Of a stretch of 64,000 bases of DNA, positions 25,270 through 34,033 are shown one piece after another (the stretch's first letter is position 1; the number at the start of each line of letters is the position of its first letter). The position numbers and the translations under genes are program-made. The stretch comes from an uncultured Poribacteria bacterium (GTDB taxonomy: Bacteria > Poribacteria > WGA-4E > WGA-3G): NCBI GenBank assembly GCA_951812525.1, contig OX638316.1, positions 2,660,506-2,724,505 of the forward strand. The letters are read 5' to 3'. The notes beneath the pieces are model-generated. The model was given only the letters and a program-made list of their open reading frames with translations, was not told the DNA's origin and did no database searches.

Positions 25270-26415
25270 ATGCAACAGAACGGAAAATACGGTGTTCTTT
25301 TGCTCGGTGGACATCGCACACATCAAGAGAATTACGCCTCGAATTTCGCACAAGATGAACGCTGTCGACTGGTAGCATTTGCAGATGAACCGGATGCGCC
25401 ACCGGTGCGGATTGAGTTGGCACGTTCCCTCGCAGCGGAGTTAAATCTGCCATTTATCCCTGATCTTGATGCCGCACTGGCACGCGAGGATGTACATATT
25501 GTCAGTCTCTGCACAGACGTGGAACGCCGCGGACGCATAGGCGCAAAGTGTGCGGAGGCTGGAAAGCACGTCTATCTTGACAAACCGATGGCACTCAACG
25601 CGGAAGATGCCCAAAATATTGTCGCAGCTGTGGCGAAAAACGGCGTGAAGTCTCAGATGTTTAGCAACATTTATAGTACGTGGGCGCGCACGGTGCAGCA
25701 AGCATTGACGAGTGAAAGTATTGGAGAGCTTCAAGCGATTCATTGCGATGTCTTGTTCTCCAAGGGACATCCCGGCACCGCCCCTGTTGGAGAAAAGAGA
25801 ATCCAAAAACCCACGCTGGAACGCTACAGTTTCGTTGAAGCCAAACCAGAGATGTTCGATGTTGGCGTTTATGCAGTGTCTATGGTGAATTGGTTAACGC
25901 AGAAACGCGTACAGCGTGTGTTCGGTGGAACGGCAAACTATTTCTTTCAGGAACATCGCAACTGTGGTCTTGAGGATTTCGGTGCCTTAGTCTTGGATTT
26001 AGAAGATGGGATAACCGCAACAATTGTTGGTGGACGCTACGGTTGGCAGAGTCACGCACAGGGTGGCGTTCGGAAGGTTCATCTCATTGGTACTGAAGGG
26101 TCTTTGACGTTTGATGCTTCAGCAAATCGCTTGGAGGTCTTTGCTGCTGAACCGGCGTTTGAACCACCATCACCACACCCGCTCGACCCGATGGGGATGT
26201 GGAGTAGCACACAAGCAGGGATTGGGATGCAGCCTAAACAGCAGTGGATAGATGTCGGTAGCGCGGACGATGGGCAACGAGAATTCAGCGCGTTTGTGGA
26301 TTGTGTTGAGAGTGGGGTCGAAAGTGAGATGAACGCCGAATTTGCAGCGCATTCCGTCGAGACTATCTGCGCTGGGTATCGTTCAGCAGCGACTGGAGAG
26401 GTAATCAACCTCTAA
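25270..26415 (+). CDS. Gfo/Idh/MocA family oxidoreductase
   Basis: This is a 381-residue Rossmann-fold oxidoreductase. The dinucleotide loop is altered to LLLGGHRTH near residue 10 rather than GxGxxG. The catalytic motif reads LDKPMAL (DKP in place of EKP), and the C-terminal sheet is present. It follows the small protein at 24824 by two bases with GGAGGG as its ribosome binding site. The unusual loop raises the question whether NAD(P) binding is normal. The last 11 bases overlap the end of the minus-strand AAA+ gene tail to tail. Confidence 0.85.
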   Translation: MQQNGKYGVLLLGGHRTHQENYASNFAQDERCRLVAFADEPDAPPVRIELARSLAAELNLPFIPDLDAALAREDVHIVSLCTDVERRGRIGAKCAEAGKHVYLDKPMALNAEDAQNIVAAVAKNGVKSQMFSNIYSTWARTVQQALTSESIGELQAIHCDVLFSKGHPGTAPVGEKRIQKPTLERYSFVEAKPEMFDVGVYAVSMVNWLTQKRVQRVFGGTANYFFQEHRNCGLEDFGALVLDLEDGITATIVGGRYGWQSHAQGGVRKVHLIGTEGSLTFDASANRLEVFAAEPAFEPPSPHPLDPMGMWSSTQAGIGMQPKQQWIDVGSADDGQREFSAFVDCVESGVESEMNAEFAAHSVETICAGYRSAATGEVINL

Positions 26416-28228
26416 CACCCATCACTTCAAGTTGTGCAATCTGTTTCACCCACGATTCTCGGATTTCTGGAGAATAGTCGCACGGGAGTAAGGATTTTCG
26501 TGTGCAATTGACGAGGGCTTGCAAGGTTTGGTAGCGTCGAATCGGACCGAGGTCCGGTAGAATCCGATCTTCAACGACAGCGATGATTTCATCAAGGGTC
26601 AGTTTAGCCGCACCGTCTGATGTTTTTGACGGACGACTCGCGCGAAGACTGGCAGCCTCCAGATCCGAACGCAGCGATGCAAAACTCGCAGCGGAATAGT
26701 CCTCGGTCAGATCCAAAAGCCGTTCAACAACTTCCTTGGAAAGTGGAGCATCAACAACTTTCGCAAACGTCCACCGAAGGAAAGCCTCGCGGTCCTCATC
26801 ACTCGGATCCAAGACCGGAACGACCATATCGCCAACTCTGCCTTCTCGCCGTAGGTCAGGTGAGAGGTTATAGATACGCGCAGTCATCAAGAGCCACGTG
26901 ATATTGCCGCGAAGTTGTGGGTCCGACATCATTGCCTGTATCTTTCCGGTCAGACGCCGTTCTGTGCTATGTGCGTCCTTTCCGACATCGCCGAATTGTG
27001 TGTCCGCTTCATCGACGAAGATAAGCACCTTCACAAGTGCCATCAGCAATCGTCTAAGTCGTTCAAAGATGACATCCGTTTGTCCGAACCACATACTCCG
27101 AATGTTCTTAAGTACAAGGACAGGGATATCGAGTTCACCTGCAAGTCCCTCGAAAATAAAGGTTTTTCCACTGCCGATGGGACCACAAACGCTCATGCCG
27201 GAGATGGCATCGGTGCCCGTCGAGGTGATGCGCGGAATTAACTGTGTCTTGAGAAAATCTACTAGTCTCTGGTTACCAACGATGTCTTTGAGGCTGTGCG
27301 TAGGCTTTTTAAACTCTACTACATCCTCACCTAACTGTCCTTGGATAAATTCTGACACTTTTATGATAACATCATCGGGTTGCAATTTCTCACCAGAGTA
27401 GCGGGCAGAGAGAAGCAGCTGGCGCAATGCCTGTATGGATAAACCTGCTGTGAGCATCGCAAGTTGGGATTGCGTCCCCCAAAGGTTTAACGGTTTTTCC
27501 ACCAATTTCGGTGTGTTGTTGAACCACGAAATGAAATGCTGGCGTTCCGGTAGCCCTGGTGCTGGAATTTCAACGGTGATCACCTGTGGCAGTCTGATAA
27601 TTCGGGAATTCACGAGACTCGCAGATTCTGTGATAAAGATGACAGTGTCGCTACCGTTCATGAAATTCGAGTCTGAGATCCAATCTTGAACGATGCTGAC
27701 CCGATGTCTGTCTGGAAGTGACAAACTCCGAATTTCACCTTCTGGCAGCAGCATATCTGCCGCTTCAATGAGGATTATCAGCTTTTCTGAGAGCAGTTTC
27801 TCTCCCTGTGCGTTCGTGCTTCGGGAGAGCAGGCAGAACTGACGTAGGAGTTCGAGAGCCAAGGTCGGACTGCCGATTGCATCGTTCATATATTGCGTAA
27901 AAGATGCATCGGCAGGTGCTGTGATAGGGTCTGGTGTTCCGGTGGAATGTGGTGTGCTTATATTGGCGTTTATGTTGAGGTCCGACTCGGTTGTCCCTCG
28001 CCATAGATTAAACGCTTCCTCAACTTTTTCCCGTTCGGTTTTCTGTGCAAACCGTATCGGTCCGTTAAGTTCGTAAACTATCAGGATGAACCCAGGAATG
28101 TCCCAACTGCGGGTTAAAAAGGGGACGAGTGGAGTGTAGTCCGTATCCTCTGCCTCGCGTGTGAAGAAGAGATCGTGGATATTTCCAGACAGGACGAGAC
28201 TCCGAGACGTTCCAGAATTGATAAGCAT
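26405..28228 (-). CDS. AAA+ ATPase with a degenerate first domain, next to PspA
   Basis: This is a 607-residue cytoplasmic protein. The C-terminal AAA+ module has Walker A GPIGSGKT (349-356), Walker B VLIFVDEAD (401-409), a sensor region WLLMTAR (445-451) and an arginine-finger box SPDLRREGR (456-464) as in CDC48/Vps4/Ycf46-type classic AAA proteins. The N-terminal half has Walker B-like LIILIEAAD (151-159) and sensor-like DTVIFITES (194-202) but no Walker A. This two-part plan recalls Ycf46. The gene lies 93 bases after a PspA/IM30 gene on the same strand, so remodelling of PspA polymers is a reasonable guess. The start has only a weak ribosome binding site. Confidence 0.82.
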   Translation of the reverse strand: MLINSGTSRSLVLSGNIHDLFFTREAEDTDYTPLVPFLTRSWDIPGFILIVYELNGPIRFAQKTEREKVEEAFNLWRGTTESDLNINANISTPHSTGTPDPITAPADASFTQYMNDAIGSPTLALELLRQFCLLSRSTNAQGEKLLSEKLIILIEAADMLLPEGEIRSLSLPDRHRVSIVQDWISDSNFMNGSDTVIFITESASLVNSRIIRLPQVITVEIPAPGLPERQHFISWFNNTPKLVEKPLNLWGTQSQLAMLTAGLSIQALRQLLLSARYSGEKLQPDDVIIKVSEFIQGQLGEDVVEFKKPTHSLKDIVGNQRLVDFLKTQLIPRITSTGTDAISGMSVCGPIGSGKTFIFEGLAGELDIPVLVLKNIRSMWFGQTDVIFERLRRLLMALVKVLIFVDEADTQFGDVGKDAHSTERRLTGKIQAMMSDPQLRGNITWLLMTARIYNLSPDLRREGRVGDMVVPVLDPSDEDREAFLRWTFAKVVDAPLSKEVVERLLDLTEDYSAASFASLRSDLEAASLRASRPSKTSDGAAKLTLDEIIAVVEDRILPDLGPIRRYQTLQALVNCTRKSLLPCDYSPEIRESWVKQIAQLEVMGVRG

Positions 28229-28321
28229 TCCGGCTTCTGTACGGAATGTATAGGTCGGGCTTTTAACGGCTATAGATTATCGCCCCCTTCTGTCTTGTAT
28301 GGTAAGTCTGCAAGGATCGTG

Positions 28322-29158
28322 TTATAACGGGAGTTCAGAATCCGAATCCGTTTTCGACTTCTCGGGTTCAGTCTTCGTCTGTGTATCAGTCTGCTGTGCC
28401 CCGAAAATCAAGGCATCAAATTCGTTGGAAGCAGCAGAAGATCGCGCTGCGGTGAGAAATTCTTCCTCTTCGTTTTTTGAATCCGTTCCAGCCAATTCCT
28501 GTGCGACTGTTGAACGCGCTTTCGCTTTCTCACGTATTTCACGCATCCGGGTCAGTTCGGCAGAGGTGCCATCCATGCTGATACCAGACAGCATATCGGC
28601 GATTTCCTCTTGTTCTCGGGCGGTGATTAGGTCCGCAACCGCCTCGGATTGTTCCGACTTAATCTTATCTAAATCGCGGTGTAAGGTGGTAATCTGAAGC
28701 TTATGGGACTCGATATCAGCTTGTGCGCCTGCAATCTCGTTTTCCAGTTCCGTAATACGGCCAGTATTCTCCACCAAACTGGAATTGAAGTCTTGATAAG
28801 CAGTGACACATCGCGTATACTCGGCGTGTACTTTAATTTCTTCTTGTGATAAACCTTCGCCCTGCAACGCGGCGGCAGTCTGCTGTGCCTTGGCAATCGC
28901 TCCAGTTTTTAGTTCCTCCAACCTATCGACTTCGTCGGTAAGATTTTTGACCGCGGTTTTTTTCTGTTCAACGAGTGCAATAAGTTGTCCGATCGCTTGC
29001 TTATAGCGTTGGATGTTCCCTTTTTTGTCGTTGATGATGTCTTCGTAAGCTCCTCTAACCGCTTCAGGGTTTTCCATCATTCTATCCGCGGATTCATGTG
29101 CGCGACCTGTCAATGTGTACCAGATAGCCTTGAAAAATCGTGTGAATCCATTTGCCAT
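28322..29158 (-). CDS. pspA: PspA/IM30 family membrane-remodelling protein
   Basis: PspA and Vipp1 are bacterial ESCRT-III relatives that bind stressed inner membrane and form rods or rings. The 278-residue product has an amphipathic N-terminal helix (MANGFTRFFKAIWYTLTG), then long coiled-coil helices across residues 25-200, including MENPEAVRGAYEDI, a PspA hallmark. An acidic, unstructured C-terminal tail of about 40 residues is extra. ATG 29158 follows TAGGAG. No PspF, PspB or PspC gene is nearby. The partner downstream is an AAA+ ATPase, and the promoter appears to be sigma-70 type, not sigma-54. Confidence 0.92.
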   Translation of the reverse strand: MANGFTRFFKAIWYTLTGRAHESADRMMENPEAVRGAYEDIINDKKGNIQRYKQAIGQLIALVEQKKTAVKNLTDEVDRLEELKTGAIAKAQQTAAALQGEGLSQEEIKVHAEYTRCVTAYQDFNSSLVENTGRITELENEIAGAQADIESHKLQITTLHRDLDKIKSEQSEAVADLITAREQEEIADMLSGISMDGTSAELTRMREIREKAKARSTVAQELAGTDSKNEEEEFLTAARSSAASNEFDALIFGAQQTDTQTKTEPEKSKTDSDSELPL

Positions 29159-29276
29159 TGTTATTTCTCCTATTGAGGCTGTGTCTTAGAAGTGCAGCCT
29201 TCCTGTGTTGGTTTGCAAGTTATGCCAATGCCACTTCGCACGGCTTTGCACCGCGCCCAGACACTCATAATACCGT

Positions 29277-29305
29277 ATTATAACATATTTTATACATAAT
29301 CGCAA
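29277..29305 (-). promoter_or_regulatory. Promoter for pspA and the AAA+ gene
   Basis: On the minus strand TTGCGA (29305-29300), a 17-bp spacer and a perfect TATAAT (29282-29277) predict a start about 110 bases before pspA. Confidence 0.65.
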
Positions 29306-29425
29306 AGAAATTTCATGTATGCATTTATTGGTAAAAGTCGGATAACAACAAAAAACTATACTCACATTCAAAATGATATGGTTAGCAATGAGAATTAATC
29401 GTCTATAAGACATGCTAAATTCTGA

Positions 29426-29454
29426 TTGACATGAAGCAGGTATTCAAGTAAAAT
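29426..29454 (+). promoter_or_regulatory. Near-consensus promoter for the membrane protease gene
   Basis: TTGACA (29426-29431), a 17-bp spacer and TAAAAT (29449-29454) lie about 26 bases before the predicted ATG, counted from the expected start site. Confidence 0.75.
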
Positions 29455-29486
29455 AGACCCTAAACACGACTTCTAATCTTCAAAAG

Positions 29487-31916
29487 ATGCACCTTAAACC
29501 TATGATACATAGGGCATTCTCATATTGGTTATGGTTCGTTGCATTCGGGGTATTAGCGCTCGTCCTTGCCAATCTGCCTCTGTTTGACATCCTCGCTTTT
29601 GAGTTTTGTGCCGTAATGGCACTCTGTATCTCTTTTGCAGGCGCACATCTGGCACTAACAACACTGCAGCAAATGAAGCGGGACCCTGAGGCGCTTGTCG
29701 GTTCATCCAGACAAATTGTCTTCCGGTGTTTCTGGAATGCACTGGTATTTAACGCCAGTCTGCTCGTGCTACCACTCGGCATAATTTTGCTGAACGCTTT
29801 CCGTGCTAAAAATTGCAATTTTGCTGAAGGGTTCCTTTTTTTCGCTATTCTGCCGCTAATCAGTAGTGTGTACGCGACAGCAGCAGGTGTGTTTTTTGGG
29901 TTCTGGATTAAAAGACGGTGGTTAGCATATCTAGCGTATCTCGGCTATCTCGTACTTTCTGGTATCCCAGTGGTTATCAATCTGATATTTCATCCACCGG
30001 TATTCGCATATCACCCGACTTTCGGGTATTTTCCAGGACCGATCTACGATTTCGTTATTCCTATAACGGGTACACTGCTAATTGCCCGCGCGGAAACGAT
30101 CCTCTGGGCACTCCTATTTTTGGGGCTTACCACCACCATCTGTGAGGTGAGCAGGGGAACAGGATTAATGCCGCACCTGCGGTGGCGTAAACTTCTTGGA
30201 CCGTTTACAAAGCGTGTACCACTCTATCTGTTAATCATTGGCTTACTGGGTTTCCAATTTTACGCAGGTGCGTTGGGAATTCGTCCGACACGCGGGGATG
30301 TCGCACGAGAACTCGGAGGTTTCCGAGAAACAACACATTTTGAAATTTTCTATGCCCGTGAACTTGAGGCTGAGATTGAACGGATTGTCGACGATTGCGA
30401 ATTTCAATACGCCCAATTATCTGCTTATCTTATGCCTGACGGTGCTACGCTGCCTTGGAAGGTTCGCGCGTATATCTATGCCTCGCCCGAACAGAAAAAA
30501 CGGTTGATTGGTGCCCGACATACATCCGTAGAGGATCCATTCGGGTACGGATTTCACATCCATACGCAAGGTTTTCCGCATCCGGTGCTAAAACATGAAT
30601 TAGCACACGTCTTTACTGTGCCTTGGTCACCTCTGAAAGTGAGTTTGAAGATAGGACTTCATGAAGGGATTGCCGTGGCTGCGGATTGGGATGAAGGCAG
30701 GCTTACCGGACATCAGTGGGCGAAAGCGATGCGGCAAATGGAGATTGCACCGCCCTTATCAGGAGTCATGGGGTTCGGGTTTTGGGGGCACGCAGGGGCG
30801 CGGAGTTATCTGCTGGCTGGTTCCTTCGTCCGATTTCTTGTTGACACCTACGGCATAGAAAAATTTAAGGGTGTGTTTCCTACCGGTAATTTTGTGAAGC
30901 ATTACGGGAAAGACTTATATTTACTGGAATCAGAGTGGATTAAATTTTTGGAAAATATCCCTTTGGAAGACGACGATATTGCCTATGCAACGTACCGTTT
31001 GCAGGTGCGGAGTGTTTTTGAACGGGCATGTGCCCATGAAATGGCTGTCTTACGGGATACCGCGTGGCAAGCGTATGTCCGAAAAGATTTTATCACCGCC
31101 GAACAAACCTTTGAAACTATGCTGTCCGTTGAACCTAACAATTTGAGCACGCTATACGGCTTAATGTACAGTGCCTATCGAGGTCAAGATTATGACAAGG
31201 CACTGTCGTTAGCAGCTCGCATCGCAGGTGAGGAAGACACACGCTTTAGTCCAGAGGCGATCCTGTTGAAAGGGGACATCCACTGGCTCAGGAATGACCT
31301 CAAAAAAGCACTGGACGTGTATAATTCGCTTGAAACTGAATATGAAACAATTGAATTAAGGCGTGTTAAACGAATTGTAGCACTTTCCTATTCGGATACA
31401 ACACCAACGAATTGGAATCCGCAAGTGACTCGGATAATGCAAGGGAACACCTCCTTAAGAGACATGCTTCGTGTTGTGCTGGTAGAATCAAAAGATGCCG
31501 CGGAAAAGATGGAGCACTTATCAATCTGCATACAAACCGCACCAGATATGTGGTTGGCGTATCTTTTAGCTGGTGAATTGCTTCGTGAGGAAGAGGCATG
31601 GCAGAGCAGCAATCGATATTTCCAACAAGCGGCAGCACTCTTAGAAAAATCGAAGATTGTGGATGAGGATTCACCGAAAATATCGGTGCCTTTACAGTTG
31701 ACCTCTCGACAACACCAGAGCCTTGCCTTAGAGATACAGAGAACAATAGGGACTAACGCCTACCATCAGAAAGATTACGAGACTGCAGCAAAAGCGTTCT
31801 CCACGATTGCAAAAAACGAAGCATTGCCCTTTGGAACTACACTAAAAGCAGATGAATGGCGACAGCGATGTCAGTGGGCACAGCAGACGCAGCGACAGGA
31901 TGCCATGAGACCGTAG
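29487..31916 (+). CDS. Membrane zinc peptidase (MA-like) with TPR tail
   Basis: This is an 809-residue protein. Residues 10-265 hold about seven hydrophobic helices. A gluzincin-like domain follows with His370-Glu371-Leu-Ala-His374 (HELAH) and a third ligand candidate Glu393 in LHEGIA, the pattern of the peptidase MA family. Residues about 505-800 carry TPR-like helical repeats (YVRKDFITAEQTFETMLSVE and others). It is likely an inner membrane protease whose TPR part binds partners; the side of the membrane is uncertain. No ribosome binding site precedes ATG 29487, and ATG 29502 (MIHRAFSYW) is an equal choice. Confidence 0.8.
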   Translation: MHLKPMIHRAFSYWLWFVAFGVLALVLANLPLFDILAFEFCAVMALCISFAGAHLALTTLQQMKRDPEALVGSSRQIVFRCFWNALVFNASLLVLPLGIILLNAFRAKNCNFAEGFLFFAILPLISSVYATAAGVFFGFWIKRRWLAYLAYLGYLVLSGIPVVINLIFHPPVFAYHPTFGYFPGPIYDFVIPITGTLLIARAETILWALLFLGLTTTICEVSRGTGLMPHLRWRKLLGPFTKRVPLYLLIIGLLGFQFYAGALGIRPTRGDVARELGGFRETTHFEIFYARELEAEIERIVDDCEFQYAQLSAYLMPDGATLPWKVRAYIYASPEQKKRLIGARHTSVEDPFGYGFHIHTQGFPHPVLKHELAHVFTVPWSPLKVSLKIGLHEGIAVAADWDEGRLTGHQWAKAMRQMEIAPPLSGVMGFGFWGHAGARSYLLAGSFVRFLVDTYGIEKFKGVFPTGNFVKHYGKDLYLLESEWIKFLENIPLEDDDIAYATYRLQVRSVFERACAHEMAVLRDTAWQAYVRKDFITAEQTFETMLSVEPNNLSTLYGLMYSAYRGQDYDKALSLAARIAGEEDTRFSPEAILLKGDIHWLRNDLKKALDVYNSLETEYETIELRRVKRIVALSYSDTTPTNWNPQVTRIMQGNTSLRDMLRVVLVESKDAAEKMEHLSICIQTAPDMWLAYLLAGELLREEEAWQSSNRYFQQAAALLEKSKIVDEDSPKISVPLQLTSRQHQSLALEIQRTIGTNAYHQKDYETAAKAFSTIAKNEALPFGTTLKADEWRQRCQWAQQTQRQDAMRP

Positions 31917-32044
31917 CCTTAAATTCACAACTGAGGTCTCAGATTGGTTTTGATTTCAACTAAAATTGCCAAATCTTCGTCTAATTGAGAGCGACCTAAT
32001 AACGGACTTTTACTATCTTAATCCTTAAAATCAAAGGAGTTGTT

Positions 32045-33964
32045 ATGAAACTTTTCGTGCCGGGCAGAATTTGCCTGTTCGGAGAACACAGCGATTGGGC
32101 AGGCGGGCACCGGCGGAATAACGCAGCCCTCGAAAAGGGCTATACGTTAATAGCCAGCACGAACCAAGGTGTATACGCCGAGGTTAAGCCGCATCCGACC
32201 TGTCTGATTTTGAGGACAACTCTCAGTGATGGTACCCACCAGGGTCCCTATAGCCTGCCTATGGAGGGGACTGCCCTCCTCGCCGAAGCTGAAAAAGGTG
32301 GGTTTTTTAGTTATGCTGCCGGGGTCGCATATCAAATTTTAACCAACTACCGCGTCCAAGGGCTGGAAATTGATAATTATCTCACCGATTTACCCGTCAA
32401 AAAAGGTTTGTCTTCAAGTGCTGCCATCAGTGTATTGGTAGCACGTGCTTTCAATCGTACGTATGACCTTAAAATGACAACTCGCGGTGAAATGGAATAT
32501 GCCTATCTCGGCGAAACGACAACCCCTTCACGCTGTGGACGGATGGATCAGGGATGTGCCTACCAACAACCTATCCTCATGACGTTTGACGGAGACCGTA
32601 TTGATGTTCGAGAACTCAGTGTTCCAAAAGACATGCACCTTGTAATTGTTGACCTCGGTGCGGGTAAAGATACACGTCTGATATTGAACCAATTAAATCA
32701 CTGTTATCCATTCGCTGAGAGCGAATTAGATAAAAATGTTCAACACTATCTCGGTCCACTAAGCGCACAGATTACGCAAGAGGCATATCAAGCACTGCGG
32801 GACGGAGACGCAAAAACAGTAGGCAAACTCATGACTCGCGCACAGATGGAGTTTGACAAACACCTAATTCCAGCATGTCCATCGCAATTAACGGCACCCG
32901 TTCTCCACAAAGTCCTCAATTATGAACCCATTCAACCCTATATCTGGGGCGGTAAAGGGGTCGGCTCGCAAGGCGATGGATCCGCTCAATTCATCGCAAA
33001 GGATGAAGATAGCCAACAGAAGATTATTGAGATTATTGAACGTGATTTAAATATGTCGTGCCTGAAGTCGGTTATCGAAGCACGCAGACATGTCCGTAAA
33101 GCCATAATTCCCGCTGCTGGATTTGGCACTCGACTTTTCCCTGCTTCAAAGGCGATGAAGAAGGAGCTTTTCCCTGTCATTGACAGTGATGGGCGTGCCA
33201 AGCCAGCAATTATGGCAATCGTTGAGGAAGCGGTAAACGCCGGAATCGAGGAGGTATGCCTTATTGTCCAGAGTGGGGATATAGAACTTTTTGAGTCCTT
33301 TTTCAAAATGCCGCCTCGGATTGAGCACTTTAACAAACTCAGCAAAGAGAATCAGGCGTACTGCAATTATTTACTCGAACTTGGAAGCCGGGTGACATTC
33401 GTTACACAAGACGTTCAAGAGGGGTTTGGACATGCCGTCTACTGTACACGAGAATGGGTTGGCAACGAGCCTTTTTTGTTGATGCTCGGTGATCATCTCT
33501 ACAGTTCGGATGGAACGGACTCCTGTGCGAAACAGGTTTTGGATGCCTATGCACAAGTCGGACACAGCGTCGTTGGGGTACAGGAAACACCGATTGAAGA
33601 ACTCTCAAACTTTGGTTGCGTTACGGGTGTATGGAAGGAAGAAGGATCAATGCTTTCGGTGACAGAGATTTACGAGAAGCCCGATCCTGAGTATGCAATG
33701 GAACATCTACACGTTGATGGAATGGATATAGACTACTTTTTGACTGTGTTCGGCATCTATGTCCTTCAACCACAGATTTTCGAGTTTCTCGAACAGAACA
33801 TCGCCCATAACCTGCGTGAGCGTGGTGAATTCCAACTCACTTCCTGTTTAGATGAATTGCGGAAGGCGGATGGTTTTTCAGGGTATGTTGTTAAGGGACA
33901 CCGATTTGACATCGGTCTCCCTGAGGAGTATCGGCAGACAGTTATTGGTTTCAGGGACGCATAG
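32045..33964 (+). CDS. Bifunctional GHMP sugar kinase / nucleotidyltransferase fusion
   Basis: This is a 639-residue fusion. The N-terminal half (1-345) is a GHMP kinase of the galactokinase group: GRICLFGEHSDWAGG, the ATP loop PVKKGLSSSAA and the catalytic Asp in CGRMDQG. The C-terminal half (about 352-639) is a GalU/RmlA-type nucleotidyltransferase: KAIIPAAGFGTRLFPASKA, then LMLGDHLYSS with the metal aspartate and YEKPDP. The plan is sugar to sugar-1-phosphate to NDP-sugar in one chain, as in FKP (L-fucose), but the domain order and the sugar differ. ATG 32045 has AAAGGAGTTGTT upstream. The sugar and nucleotide are unknown. Confidence 0.88.
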   Translation: MKLFVPGRICLFGEHSDWAGGHRRNNAALEKGYTLIASTNQGVYAEVKPHPTCLILRTTLSDGTHQGPYSLPMEGTALLAEAEKGGFFSYAAGVAYQILTNYRVQGLEIDNYLTDLPVKKGLSSSAAISVLVARAFNRTYDLKMTTRGEMEYAYLGETTTPSRCGRMDQGCAYQQPILMTFDGDRIDVRELSVPKDMHLVIVDLGAGKDTRLILNQLNHCYPFAESELDKNVQHYLGPLSAQITQEAYQALRDGDAKTVGKLMTRAQMEFDKHLIPACPSQLTAPVLHKVLNYEPIQPYIWGGKGVGSQGDGSAQFIAKDEDSQQKIIEIIERDLNMSCLKSVIEARRHVRKAIIPAAGFGTRLFPASKAMKKELFPVIDSDGRAKPAIMAIVEEAVNAGIEEVCLIVQSGDIELFESFFKMPPRIEHFNKLSKENQAYCNYLLELGSRVTFVTQDVQEGFGHAVYCTREWVGNEPFLLMLGDHLYSSDGTDSCAKQVLDAYAQVGHSVVGVQETPIEELSNFGCVTGVWKEEGSMLSVTEIYEKPDPEYAMEHLHVDGMDIDYFLTVFGIYVLQPQIFEFLEQNIAHNLRERGEFQLTSCLDELRKADGFSGYVVKGHRFDIGLPEEYRQTVIGFRDA

Positions 33965-34033
33965 CAAGCGGATTTCCGTTTTGTGGATCTGGATGGATCG
34001 TAAATCCTTACTTATACCGACGCACTGGTTTTC

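Larger units (their letters stand above)
29159..29486. other. Divergent intergenic region between pspA and a membrane protease
   Basis: These 328 bases hold two divergent promoters (29277-29305 minus, 29426-29454 plus) and a leader of about 110 bases before pspA. The middle part (29283-29420) is AT-rich. No gene or strong repeat is seen. Confidence 0.55.
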
